A stretch of 64,000 nt of DNA from Haliclystus octoradiatus. Taxonomy: Eukaryota; Cnidaria; Staurozoa; Stauromedusae; Haliclystidae. The translations under genes and the position numbers were made by a program. Below, in pieces: positions 24,401 to 39,400 of this stretch (positions within the stretch are counted from its first letter, which is position 1; every line of letters begins with the position of its first letter). The stretch spans positions 1,265,001-1,329,000 of the forward strand of contig OU744454.1 of assembly GCA_916610825.1 (NCBI GenBank). Direction: 5' to 3'. The notes beneath the pieces are model-generated. The model saw nothing but the letters and a program-made list of their open reading frames with translations, made no database searches and was not told the DNA's origin.

Positions 24401-27400
24401 CAAAGCCGATCATATTTGACATGTTTGATATTTGGGAGAAGACCGGTGACTGCCGCCGGTGACTTCAGATTCTAAATAGAGACCAAGCTTAACAGATGAA
24501 TTTTAAATGAAAGTTAAATTAAAACAAATGTTAAATAAAATAAATAATAGACTTACCCACGGAAAATAATTGAGGTTAGCTCAGGCGATGTTAAAAGACA
24601 TGCATAATATCTGTATATGATTGACACGACCAGTAAGAGCTTTGGAGGTAGAGTGCCTTGAACAGAGCTTGATTGTGGCACCAAGCCACCAGCATAACCC
24701 ATTTCTTTAGATTGTAATAAATCACTAACAAATTCAAGAAGACCTTCAATGTCACCACTTAGTTCATACAGATTAATTAAAAATGCTAGCTGATAGATAG
24801 ACGGTACAGGTGACATGACGTTGTATTCTGATGGCTTTGCATCTCTGAGTGCTGTAAGAATCCCATAACAACGACTGGTGATGTTGTACTGATCATAAGT
24901 GCTAGCACCGATGAAGTTCCTGAAAGAAATATAAACTTACAATAAATATAGAAAATAATAAGTTATGAGGTTCAAAGTATATTTGGCGGGGATTATATCA
25001 GAAGGGAAATCCCCCAAACTCAATATCTGATTGTCTGTGGATTCCACTTCCCCTTCCCCCAGCCCCTCTAAGGTCAACTTAGCCCTTAGTGTCATCTGAA
25101 CATCACTAGCTATCATTTTTGTGATGACGGAAGGAACATTTCTGAGAGGATTGAACTATGAAGAGCTAAGACATAATGCCGTACCTTGACAATCTGTCAT
25201 GATGATAATCCAACGATGACATGATGATAGTGATACCAACTGAATTACCATTTATACGTTCTATTCGTTAAATGTATTTACTATTGGCAAACATTTACAA
25301 CTTACTTGAAAAACTGTTCAACCTTTTTGATATATTCCCTTTTCTTTTCCTGTTGAATTGCGTTAAGTTGAGAATCGTGTTGGTCAACCAATGTTCCAAC
25401 TACATCAATTACTAGCAGCAAATCTGCAGCCTCTTTAGATATTTCCTTTGCATGTTTGAGAGCCTCCTTGCGGCGTTTTCCAACCCCAAACAAAAGAATT
25501 GATCTTTGTTTTGACTCATGGGATACATCACATTCAGAAGGAGGCAGAGGAAAATGTAATGCGAATATTTGATGACCTGCTGCTTTACGTTTTGACAGAT
25601 CGACGGCAACAGATGTACGACCACTCATGCTTTGACTGTCATCCGTGACAGAGCTTTTTGTTGAAGGAGGAAGAGTTACAAAAAATCCTGCAATGAAAGA
25701 CATAACTTGAATTTAACTAAGAAAATCCTCTTCAAAGAAAAGAAAAGGGTCTGCTGTTTACGCACATGTAAACCAACAACACGGAAAATTATTTTCTGAA
25801 AAAATTTTTAAAGTTTTGAAAAAAATGCAAAAACAAATTTGTCTGCTTAACTCACAAAATGCTTGCAATCAGGCAAATCAAGCCAAACCTCAACACTCAG
25901 TCTGACTCAATCAAATCTTGGCTTTTTCCAGCGGCATATTGAAAAGCTATTGTTCTTGCCTTTGTGTAAAATACGCTATTGTTATTAAAGACAATAAAAT
26001 GACCAGCAGCCTTTGCATATTTTTGTCTTTGAGCTCTTGACCCCGATTTCAATCACTCGTTTTCATGATACACGACCCGCCTTTGTGTCTCCTTTGCACA
26101 CATATGCGATTTTGCAAAACATTTCGTAAAACGAACATGGAAGCATCTCTGCCAAGTTATTTATCAACGAACTGGTTTGGAAAGTTACAAGAGCAATAGA
26201 GGTGGACGTCGTAAGGGCTTTCAACGCTTGAAGAAATGTGTACCACGAAAATCAATTCACTTACTACTAGCGCCATACGAATTGAGGACGGAAAACAGAG
26301 TTGAAAACTACAACTGAACTCGACTGATTCAAAATTTCATGTTGGTGTGTACTTGATACAAGAATATTGGGATTGAAAGAACGGGAAGAGATTTGTTAGC
26401 ATTCAAAATCGAAATTTATCACCGAAACAAAATGAATTTATAACACCAGGTGAATTCGTTTTTTAATACGGATACTTTGATCATTCAGACTCCAAATTAT
26501 GTTTGTAAACACGTAGGCTTCCTTTTAAAATAGTCATAGTTACATACCTATGTATGTTTCATATTGCATTATTTTTCTGTAGTATTTATGCCCGTAAATT
26601 GTAAAATTTAGAATCAATATGAATTTAATTAGTGTTGATTTGAAAGTACATTTTATCCAAGTTGTTTTGATTTGCGTCAAACTTCTCAGACAGATAATCG
26701 CACTTTGACTCCCATTCCGCTATTTATTTGTGAGCCGTATACATTTGTTGGCTATCTATAGCCATAGACTTTGGGTTTCGACAAATAAGAATGAGATTTA
26801 TCCAAAACTAAAATTGATAAACCAGACTATTTTCTCAAGCTTTCTGTAGCAACAGCCATGAGGACAATCCTCTGACGTCACTTTCCAAAGGATTAGCCTC
26901 GTTTCTTGTAATCAAAACAACAAAACAGAGCAAAGGCTGCTGGTCATTTGAAACTCTTTAAAGTATCCCGTTCTAGCACTTTGTAAACTCTAACATTTTT
27001 AAACTCATGTATTTTAAATAATTTTTTTTTTTTAATAAATTTCTGAAGATGACATAAGCAATGTCGAAAGCTCAATCAACGTCTATTTTATTGTTTACTT
27101 TTATTACAAAATTAATAAGTAGAAACTTACTGATAAAAAAAATCTTCTTCAATTTCAAAAATACAGAAAGAGCACACAGTATTACAAATCTGATTCCATG
27201 ACACAAAAAATTAACACAGGTCATGTTAAACAAAGAAGAATGATGAAAAAGACTTTTTCGGAAAGAGTTTAATTTAACCTCTGTATTCCCTGTATAAATA
27301 CCGTTGTAAGTTAGTGATGAAATGTGATTAGCCAGAAGCTTAATAAGAACACATGTATTTTACCTGATAAATCTTTGTCTGCATTGAGTAACTTTTGTAG

Positions 27401-30400
27401 ATCATGTTCTTCGTGTAGTAAGTCTTCATCGAGTGTAGTTTCATAATTAATATTAAAGGATGGATCAGAAAGGCTAGTCTGTCTATCATTATTTTGTGAC
27501 TTCATAGCCTTGACAAAATAACAAAAACACAAATTAAATATCCTAACTAAATATTTGAACTCTCCCTATCAATCTCTACCATAGCAAATCGACTAGACAA
27601 GAGCCCAGTGTTGAAACTGTTTAGGATTCAGGAAGGCAATTGAACCTTTCATCAGAAAATGACGGTCTATCTTATTATAAAATGGAACAAATGAAACTTT
27701 CATTAAAAACCCAAACATCGAAACGCTGTGACAAACAGTAACCCGGATAAATAGGAACATCGTTTCGAAATATGGTTTCGATGATTCAAACTTTTCTGAT
27801 ATTTTTGATTGATACATGTGACGTCCACAGGAAAGGATTCACTGAAAACGTATAAGGTATTTCAATTTTATAAATCTACAATTGATATATAAACACAAGT
27901 GTTGTGTCATGAAGCAGGAGGTAGGCGCGGTGAAAGATTTTCTGAAGCCTTTTGAGTGTCTCATAACAACCTAAGTGTTTATATAGCCCATATCGCACAG
28001 AAAATGTTTATTATTTGACTATTGTTAAACTCACATTAAAATGAATCCCATCTGAATTTGAATTTTCTTGTTGTTGATTGAGGTCATCCTTCAGATTGAT
28101 AATGTTTCCAATGTCACCACGAGCGATTAACATATACATATATTTATTATGAGAGAAAACATCCCATCGTATAAATTCCCCAAACAGAAAAACTAACTGT
28201 TTGAAAGATGGTAAATTAACAACGTCGGTTTGTTCGCCTGATGAGTAAAAATAAAATAATCATAATTTACTATTTGAAAATGATCTGATTGTTGAGGCTG
28301 GGCCAATAGCTTAATAGCCATCCGCGCGTAGTCATTTTCGTATCGGTTTGGCATTCGAATTACATTACACCAAATTAATCCTGTATACCAGGGCTGACGA
28401 GCAAACAACATTATAACAGGATAGATAGAATTACTATTCTAAACCTATAATGTCATAATCAAACATAATCCTGCAATTCGACTGGATGATTCAGATGTAT
28501 GGAAGTTCTAGGATAAAGATTGCTCAAAAATTCCCAAAATTATTAAATGTCTTTAAATTGAAAGAAAAACAGAAGACGGAAATTTGTCAGAAAGCATTGT
28601 AAATATTGATTTTGTTCAACTTGAATTATAATTGCCTTCGAGCCTTGTGCTTTCAAACATTCAATTATGTCTCCCAGCCTCCCCTTTTGTAGTAGATATG
28701 AATACAGGCCCATTCAAGTGTGTGAGAACGTCTTACCATTATTATTTTAGAGGTGATTAGCTCAGTTGGCAGAGCAACCGAACTTCTGATGGGGTCATAT
28801 CTGATCGATTGAGGTTCCAATCACCCTGAGGTCAACTCAGCCTTGACTCTATCCAAAACATCAAATGAGTACTATCTAAGAATGGCTGATGGAATGGTAC
28901 AGAGGGAATTGTATTGTGAGTAGCTGCGGCGTATCGTTGCGCATTGACAATCAAGGCCTACCTGCCATGAAATCTGTTGAAATTGATCCGCAGTGTCGCG
29001 GCTGAGATCTAAGCAGCATTTAACATCATTTACTTACCGTAGATAACAGCTTGTTTATCTAGGAATTCCATGAGACAATTTTGAAACGGTTGAATAATGA
29101 TTCTATCATCAGGTGTATCATCAGCACCTTGTTCGTCACCCTTTGATAAATAACAACAACAAAAATAACATTATTAAAACCATAAATCTATAAAGTAAAA
29201 TTGATGTGACATTTAGGATGTAATGTTAGTGAAGATTGAGCTTTATCACGCACCAGAGCCACGGTTCAGCCTTCTGGAATATTCTTTGAGATATTCCAAC
29301 ATTTTTCTGAAATTTGTGTTGAGGTTTGACTGTTTGACTTATAAATCATAAAAATATCAAATTTTCTTCTGAATTTCCTCTAACCACTAGGAATGTAAGA
29401 TTCCTACTTTAATCAGACCCTGGCCACGGGAGGCAGTTCACCCCTTTCCTTTGCAGCACAGGGGCAAGGTGGAGTTAGAAAGTGCCATTTTTTCAGAAAA
29501 TGCAATATTTGTAAATCAAATTTGTTGATGTAAAAGACAAAAATTGTAAATTGGGGCCAATATCAAGATTTTGTCATGAAAATATGAATGTTTCAGTTGG
29601 GTTGCTTGCCTAAAAACAAAGTCAATTACAGGCCAACATATGGCCCAAGAGCTGTTTGGAGAAAGTTTTGAAAAGTTCCCTTTTTCGTTAATTTGATTGA
29701 AAAGATTTGAATCGGTTTGGGTTGAAATATACAGTATAACACTGGAGATGTCATGCCACCCTATCTACTATATTTTATTTGGTAAGGTAAAAGATAAATA
29801 TTAAATTAAATATAAGTAAAATGTCACCTCGTCATTCATTTCATTTTGCCGTTGAAGAAGTAGCCTAACACAAACTAACGCTCTGTGGATGCCATGGCGA
29901 CGATCAGTTACAGCCCAATCACAGAGCAGTAAAACATTTGTTCTATCTTCCTCTTGCTGACACTAGAAACACAAACATAATCCATTATTATTAATTGATC
30001 CAAACTCTTCTTGTTTCCTATTGGCTAATCAAACATTGAAAATTCCTTATTGTCTTTGAACGTGACATTATAGGTTGAGACAGTAGGGCAAAGCTTGATG
30101 TATTACGTTGCGATAATATGTAAAGGTTAATAGCAGATCATCAAGGTTTCAAGACTGATGCGATAGGGAAACATTTGTGAACAAATGTTTCACTTTTCAT
30201 GATGGCCGAATCTACAAGATTAACTACATTAATTAACAGAAGCAGACAATCGACAGAACGTAAAATTCACATAAAGCATTCATAAAATGTCATAAGTACT
30301 GTCTCTCTGTTTCTTGTTATTAGCCAAATTGTAATGTGGAGCTCACCAACAATGAATTTACAAACAAGCTTACGGTCAAAAAGCCTTATGCATATCTTTG

Positions 30401-33400
30401 GTGTTTACGTCATGCTTACATGGATACGCTTATTTATTGGAAAACAAAAGAATCAAAGACCAAGAAGCTCGCATGCTGTATTTTTTTTAAAATGCTGAGA
30501 AAGCTTTGACAGTGAATCATGGAATGTAGATTAGATTTAAGAGGTTAACAAAAAAAATCGACAACAAGGTATGTAGTGTATTTTTATCTACGCTTTTATG
30601 TGAATTTAAAGTTACCCGGACAAACATGCCGATTTAAATCTGTGGCACTTGGTCTATAGCCGTAACTCTCCTTCTTTGTAAACAGCAATTTAGATATACA
30701 TGATTCTAAATAGACTTCACAGCAATCAGCAAATAATAAATTCTGTATTTCAACGTCTATTGTAAATAACAGATAATATACACTCTATACCTTTGTAAGT
30801 TCTTTTGCAGTAACAGGAAATATCTTTTTATAAATTGATTGTAATGGTATTGCGGAATCTGTTTTGAAGAAATCGCTTCTATCCAATACATCCAGAATGG
30901 CCAATGTTTTACCAACTAGAAAGAACAATTATACAACTTATATACAATGCTTACGAGTTCCCATTTATCTGCAAACCTGACTTTGGAACACAATAAATCA
31001 TTTTGTGGTCAAATTCTTGTCAAGTGCAAATCCAGATAAATTTTTGGATAAATGTTTGAATAATAAATTAGCTCCACATATTGAAATTCGACTTGTAAGT
31101 TTTACATACCTTTTGTTACTACAAATTTATTATGGAAAGAATTAATGTTGTACAATGGTGTTTGCATGCCTTTTTTGTATAAGTAAACATCTGTTGATAA
31201 TTGGAGAAGCTAGGTTGTGCAGTGGTTTAAAAACAAAGGTACATATTCTTTAATCGATTCTATCTTCAAAAAGCATCCGATGTAATGTTTTAAAGGAAAG
31301 CTCAGAGGACAAAATGGAGAATTATGGTAGCTGTACCATCTAATGCCTAATGGGCAATTACCTACCTCTTATGGCTGGCTGTTATATACAAGTTTCACTA
31401 GGCTTGGACCTTTTACCTGTTTCGCTTTCTTGATGAGTTGATGATAGCCATTGCCTCTCTGCTGCTCTGCCTCGCTCTTGAATCTTTTCTTCAGCGGTTT
31501 GGAGATTTATCCGCGTCTAAAATGAATTCATTATATGAAAACTTTGTAGTCAGCTATTATCATTCTTTTAATTTCAATATAGACTAAAACCCTTTTATAA
31601 ACTAAAAACAAATCTCCAATGAAGTCTGTTTACAGAAGGTTGTTTGCATTTTGAAGCAAACATTTTAAATTAACTTTTTTACTTACAAAGTCATTGAAAA
31701 CAAAACTTCACAATAGAAGTCTTTCTTAAATGAAGACTACTTTTATTGGCACCGTATTATATCTTTGATAATAATTGTCATAATTTCCTGTTCCTCTTTG
31801 TGTTCTAGCATCAGACAAAACATTGTATCGTCAAATTTTGAGTAGGAATTTCTGAAAAATGTTTATCCTAGAATTTCCAGACAAGTGAACAAACCAATCA
31901 GATAGCAGAGGTCTGATGCATATTTTATAATTTTTGTTAATAAGTATAGATGCATTTTCAATACCTAAACACAAACACAAACACAATACAAAACAATAAA
32001 TAATTACCATAAGAAAATCTTCTCTCTCATCCGTATCAATAGATAACTCCTTTGAGACATGAGATAGCAAAGCACTAGGTGCACATTGCAGACGGTCCAA
32101 AGGAGAACCAAGTACAGACGTACGTACATCTCCTCCACTTTGACTGCTTGATGGATTGAGAATTATTTTTGCGGCACTCCACACTAATGCTGTTGGACAG
32201 CATAATGTTATTGCTTGTATGATGCCACATAAAATAACGACAAGCGACCGATGTTGTTCACATTCTTTATACTCGTCCAGTGCAGATAATACAGGGCTGA
32301 AATCAACGCGAAATACATGTTAAATCCTTTAAGCAACATGCATAAGTTGTTGAATCGACCACTATGGACAAAAGAACTAAGTTGTTCACTAGATCATTTC
32401 AATAGAAGCAATGATTTTTGTACACTGTGTTGCTGATATGGCCACTCTAGACAGGTGGATGTTATAAATAGGTAGTCACTATATTCAGTTTGGCTGTGAA
32501 TATCTGGAGTTTTGTTGCTAACATGGTAGATCTATACCTTGTATTTCTCATGGGTGACATTGGTCTTGCTTCACCATTAGTTCCGTCTTTATCAGCTACG
32601 TTAGCGTCTCCTTGCATTTGTTCTGCTTCTATATTTAAAAGAGTTAATTTTCTTATGCAGCACGTTGAGAGTGACCTGGAAAGTGTCTGGGTACTAGTGA
32701 TTGAGTTCAAATGCTGAAATAAAAATAATAATCAAATTAATATTTTATTTACATTATTATAACACTGTTTATTTTTGATAAATAAATATCGCTTTACAAT
32801 TACTACCCTACAATAAACACGCTGTGCTTATGCAATTAATGTGCTGGGATTCTTTTTTTCTTTCTTACATCTTCTTTGTTAAATGTTATTTATTTTATTA
32901 CTTAAAGCAGACATTAAAGTACACATCTTGAAAATGAATGAAAATTAGACTGAAATTATGACTGACTGACTGAATTTAGACTGAAACAGACACATTTTAG
33001 AGTTTATAAAGGCAGAAAAAAGCTAAAATATGTTTCATCTCTGTTTCACATTTTCATGCTTACTTGTGTCAAAAGTATTATTGTATTGTTTTTACGTAAG
33101 AATGAAATTACTTGTCACGTCGTTCTACTACAAAAATTTGAAAACACAGAGCAGGCAACATAGCTTTACAATTGACCGCTGCTCAACCAATCAAATTGCT
33201 CGATTTCCAAATTGACTTTTTGATCAATGACTAAATATATATAACAGTCATGTATATGATCAAGACCATTTTACTCTATCCCAGTGTTGATTCAATGAAA
33301 TACAGCTGATAAGTTTACAAAAATATTTCTGGTGACTATCAACACTGGTTACAATAATAGTTTATGACTATGAAAACTATGAAAAATAGTATTCGCTTTG

Positions 33401-36400
33401 ATCAATGAAAAGTTACGAAGTACTGTAATTGAAATCTTATAATAAAATGTTGAATAGATATGAAACCCAGCAGCTGTCTGACTAATTACCTTCAGTATAA
33501 GCGGTAAAATGTGTCTAATCAACGCATCATCTCTATTCTTCAATCTTTCCATCAATTCAATCAACCATTTTAGAAACTCCTGCTTGTCTAACAGATTCTC
33601 CTTAAAAAAAGATTAAAACAATTCTTGATCAAGATTCAAGATAAATTCAAGATATTGGACATTATGTTCACTTGTCAGGCTACACAAATATTGTTTTATT
33701 TCCTGTCATAACCAAAACCAGAAGCTTTAGTGCTTGGCTTTTGTATATTGTAATTAAATATGATTCCATGCACGGTTTATAAGGAGAATGAGTTGTCTAG
33801 CATGAGAAATGTAGCGTCAAGCAGACTAACATACTCTAGTAGTTGTGATAACCTTTTTAATAAATGTTTCATATTCTATCAGAGGACATCTTAGCAGAGT
33901 GAAGAAAGTTTCTACATGTAAATTAAGGATAATTTGAAAGAATAATTATTTATGTACGAATCTGTAGTTTTTACCATCATTGTTCTATATATAATATATT
34001 ATGAGTATGAATCTTGTAAATAAGCCTATGCTTGTCTGTTTTAAATTTAAAGTTATGGAAATATTCAGAGGGCCCTGGAGGGAGATAATCCTGACAATTT
34101 ACCAAGTCATCCATGTTATAAATACCGTAAAAGAAAACTAATAACAAAAAATTTAATTATAAAATCCATGGCATTGGAAGGTAGCAATCTTCTCTAATGA
34201 CTGACAAAGGTTTAGCCTTTCAAAATCCTAGAATATTCTAAACTTCTTTCTTCGGCATTTTTTGCTCAAGTTTGGTCTATAAATCATTATCATATCAATT
34301 TTTATTTGAATTTGCCCTAGTCTTCTGAAACCTAGCATTCCAGAATATCGACCCACCTCCATCAGCCAATCAGATAATCGCATACTGTAATTCCATTGTT
34401 TCAATGCAAGCTCTACGTCTGCAGATGGTCTTTGATGAACTACACTAGCATATGGTTGACCGTATGATTCAACCAATCGATTAAGCTGATCTTTCATATA
34501 CTTTGTCAAAACGCAAGTCCATTCTGAAATACAGTAAAACCTGTATATAACAGCCAGCTATTCAAGGCAGATAACTTGACCACTATGAGCAGGTGGCATA
34601 ATTTATATACGGAGTTGATTCAATATAAAACACTGTTTTAGACATTACAACAGTGACCCCTATAGAGTCATAGACAGGAGGTCACTCTATAGAGGTGACC
34701 ATTAAAATAGCAGGTTTGACTGTGTAGAAATTTTATAATGAACTTATAACCATAGACTGGAGGTCGCTCTATAGAGGTGACCATTAAAATAGCAGGTTTG
34801 ACTGTGTAGAAATTTTATAATGAACTTATAACCATAGACAGGAGGTCACTCTATAGAGGTGACCATTAAAATAGCAGGCTTGGCTGTGTAGAAATTTTAT
34901 AATGAACTTATAACCATAGATAGGAGGTCACTCTATAGAGGTGACCATTAAAATAGCAGGCTTGGCTGTGTAGAAATTTTATAATGAACTTATAACCATA
35001 GACAGGAGGTCGCTCTATAGAGGTGACCATTAAAATAGCAGGTTTGACTGTGTAGAAATTTTATAATGAACTTATAACCATAGACAGGAGGTCGCTCTAT
35101 AGAGGTGACCATTAAAATAGCAGGTTTGACTGTGTAGAAATTTTATAATGAACTTATAACCATAGACAGGAGGTCACTCTATAGAGGTGACCATTAAAAT
35201 AGCAGGCTTGGCTGTGTAGAAATTTTATAATGAACTTATAACCATAGACAGGAGGTCGCTCTATAGAGGTGACCATTAAAATAGCAGGTTTGACTGTGTA
35301 GAAATTTTATAATGAACTTATAACCATAGACAGGAGGTCACTCTATAGAGGTGACCATTAAAATAGCAGGCTTAACTGTGTAGAAATTTTATAATGAACT
35401 TATAACCATAGATAGGACGTCACTCTATAGAGGTGACCATTAAAATAGCAGGTTTGACTGTGTAGAAATTTTATAATGAACTTATAACCATAGACAGGAG
35501 GTCACTCTATAGAGGTGACCATTAAAATAGCAGGTTTGACTGTGTAGAAATTTTATAATGAACTTATAACCATAGACAGGAGGTCGCTCTATAGAGGTGA
35601 CCATTAAAATAGCAGGTTTGAATGTGTAGAAATGTTATAATGAACTTATAACAAATTAATTTGGTGTTGATCAATTAAGAAACATAATAACTCTGCGTTA
35701 AGATCTTTTCTATACAAGTATAACTTGAAAGAGTTTGGTACCAGATATATATATATATATATATATTATGAATAATTATATATGATTATGAATAAACATA
35801 TGATAAATATAAATATATGATATCTATTATATAATTATATAATTATATAATAGATTATGAATAAACCGTCTGAAGAGCGTCTTTACGCGAAACTCAGAGT
35901 AACGAACCGAACTCGTAATCTTTGAGTCATAATTTCTATATTGCTCTGCTTTTAGCATTGAGCACTCTCATTGATGTTTTGCCTCACACATTTATAATTA
36001 TATATATATATATATATTAAACATAAATGTTGACATATTGATATTCTGAGAAGTGCCTTTCCCGTTTCTACTAGCAAATGTAGTTAATTCAAATATAAGT
36101 TGAAAGAAAAATAATAATAGACCAATGTATGACGTTATCACAGCCATTCAAAGCTATTTTAATTTTTGTGATTGGCTTAATGTTGCTTAAAAATTAACTC
36201 ATGTCGATACCATGTATAGCACTTATTGTCGTACTGAAAAAGGGTCTATGATAGATTGGGTTGTCCCACTGTGCCTCTATCTTAAATCAGGATTGCATAC
36301 CAAGAAAATCTCTCATCTAACACATACAAGACTATTAAAAATTTCATTATATTCAAGACCAATATTTTTATTTCAAATATCAATCAATATTTACAGATCC

Positions 36401-39400
36401 TAACCATCAATCAAGCAATTAATGAATGTAAATCTACCTTGTGACGGATCTGTTGATGCTCGTTTCTTCATTTTTGACTCAGAAATTGTGTTCTGATAAG
36501 ATGATGTCACCTGAAAAAGATTGCACAGAATTGTTAAGGTAAGTATAATTAGGATTAACATAGACTTAGCGGTGTGACTGGATCTGGTTGGTGATGCCAG
36601 TTATGCTATTGTTCAACTACCTCTCTTATTATGCTGCCAGCCTCCCACCAACCAAAACACTAGACCATATTTTATCATGTTAAGGATTCGAAATAAAAGG
36701 TTTGAAAATATTAAAAATGATCACCCTCTCTACTCTACTTAAGTCAAGTACTGACCTCTCAAATTAAGAACTAAAAACAAGAAATTAGAGTTAGAATGGT
36801 ACCACACCATTGATATATTGAGCGTTTTACAGTTGTCTTTGTGTTTTGATGCCCTAAATATTTTAATTGAAGACAGTGCCAAAACTAGAGTGGAACAATT
36901 CAACTTACATATAAATACTTGAAGAAAACACAATGCAGCATGTCTGTATATCAAAACAAATTCATTACCTTTAAAAACCAAGCTGCTCGATTCATTGGTA
37001 CATTGTGTTCACAAAGACTGCTGAAAATATCTTCTTTTTTGTTAAATATTGGCACCTTGAAATTAAAAAAGTCAGAGCTATAGCATTGATCCCTTATTAG
37101 CAGATTTACTGATTATAGCATTACATCATTACTATTTTTCAGGAGCGCATTTTCAAGACCAAGGACACACAGTCACACATTGCCATACTTCTTGTTCGCT
37201 CTCTGCACAAAAGTATAATTTTTAGAGTGCATTTCTTCCCTTTAATAATTCAATTGTCAGGAGCCACTTTATCATTCATTCCAATGACACCGCTATAAAT
37301 TCTGGCAAACATTTATCCATTCTTTTTTCCAAAGGAATTACAACTGGGAATAGCTTAGTAAACACACACACACATACACGCTATCAATCAAATCAATTTC
37401 AACAAAATTTGAGCAAAAATTACAACACTGGTTGTTATGTGTAGGCCTATTCATTTTGCTATGTCCATCCTGTGGTCATATTTATCTCTACCTTCTTCCC
37501 AAGAATTGATAAAGATTTTGTTTTCGCTAAATCGCCAAGCCAGGCCATGACCTGAGGCTTTGATCTTGGAGTGACCTATAAATAAAAAACAGAGAATGTT
37601 TATTTAATCAACCGATAGATTTAATTCCTATGCCTCCCATAGAAATAGTGAATGTCAGAATAAAACAATAAAAACATTGATAATAATACCATCCAAAAGT
37701 TTTCTTTGTTGACTTGCAATTTCTTCTGTGTGTTATCAAGAAATGAATTATTCTTTTCTTTTTGTAGCTGAATGCCATTGTATTGTACTGCAAACTGAAC
37801 AACAAAAATAACAACAATATGAAAACATCTCATGTCGAATCATTTCATTTTTAATCTATAGGAACTTGAATAATAATTGTTTGTATCATCACCTTTGATA
37901 AATTGAATGAGGAAAACAATTCCTTTGCAGAACCAAACTATCATTAAAAAAAACAATAAAATGATAACAAAAGGCTTCAAACATCATCAATATGTTTTAC
38001 ATTGGTAGATTAATGTTGGGACTGCAAATATTAAACAATATAATTCGAACAGGCACATTTTTCTAAAGTTTAAAAGTATTCTTAATCCATAAATGATTCA
38101 TAAAGTTATTAATGAAACTGAGTAGGAGTTGCATAAGGATGAAACTAATCACTCTTATATATAAATAAGGTCATTTTAAATTGCAAGCTTGACCAAGAAA
38201 ATTTACAGTAAAATATTTGCATGAACTTTCAAGGCAGAATTATGTGGTCGCAGGCACCGAAATATGTTTTCAACCTCTGATGTTTTACTGTTTGGGTGGC
38301 AACCTCAACATTTTAGATAAATTGATGATTGGAATGAAGGAAATACAAAACACAATCTCAAAGATTGTCTGTGGAAGCATGCCCCCTCCCGATCACAGAG
38401 ATCGCATCTTTGATGCCACTCGATCGGGGCTTCAGATTGGTATGCCTTTATTGTTCTTAGTTGTGTCAATAAAACACTACATAAACACTCTTCAATTAGT
38501 CATTCAAAATGAATTTGAATATCATGCTTCAGCTATGACAAAGAGTAACCCGGGCAGACAAGAACATTGCTTAGAATCATGGTTCGACGATTCAACCTTT
38601 TCTAATATCGAACAAAAAGTATGATAATTCACGACCGATATTGGACAATACATGTGATTGTAAGATTCACAGGAAAGGATTTGTTGAAAACGTAAAGATA
38701 TTTCTATTTTATAAATCAAGTAGTAAACACTTTCTCGTGCAGCATGGGTTCAATATAAACACTCAGGTTGTTATGGGGCACTCAAAAGGCTTTACGCTTT
38801 CCTTGCTCCCCATGACGTAACACTTGTGTTTATATAACCTATATTGCACAGAAAGTGTTTAAAAATTGAATAGGCTAATATGAATCAGGATATTTACCTC
38901 ATTTGAGATGGCGGGCGGGTTTGCAAAACCTCTTTTGACGCTAGTTTCAGACAAGTCATCCTGAAAAAAATTCATTCTGTTATTTCGATACAATGTGAGA
39001 GGAAGCTCAAACTTAGCCTGCGTTCATTCGCAAAAGAATAGGTTCTGTGTGACTTGCGCAGTTCTCTGTCCAGCCACTTCTCAAAAACCTAGAGCGGAAG
39101 TTTCTGATCGATGCATGGTAAAGCTATTGTTTTTAGTGAATAATTTTGTAGTAATAATCACCTCTGTTCGATCAATTAATTGTCATAGCTACGAAGCCTA
39201 AAATAGAACTTATTGCAATCATGTCAACTTAAGTAAAAAAAGTAATGTGAGAATCCCGGTGAGATTCATCTTAAACTTGCATAATTATGTGACATTAATC
39301 TTATTCTGATACAAGGCCTGGACAGAGAAATCGAGCAATTCACACAGACCCTATTATTTTGTGAATGAATCGCGGTCTGTAACGCAGGCTAGCTCAAACT

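Noticed and set aside
34670-35641. Possible CRISPR-like array
   Set aside because: The 82-bp units are directly contiguous with no variable spacers and derive from a MITE end; this is a eukaryotic minisatellite.
38217-38624. 135-aa plus-strand open frame
   Set aside because: It runs across the non-autonomous palindromic element and unique intron DNA of MED12, and has no domain or splice support.
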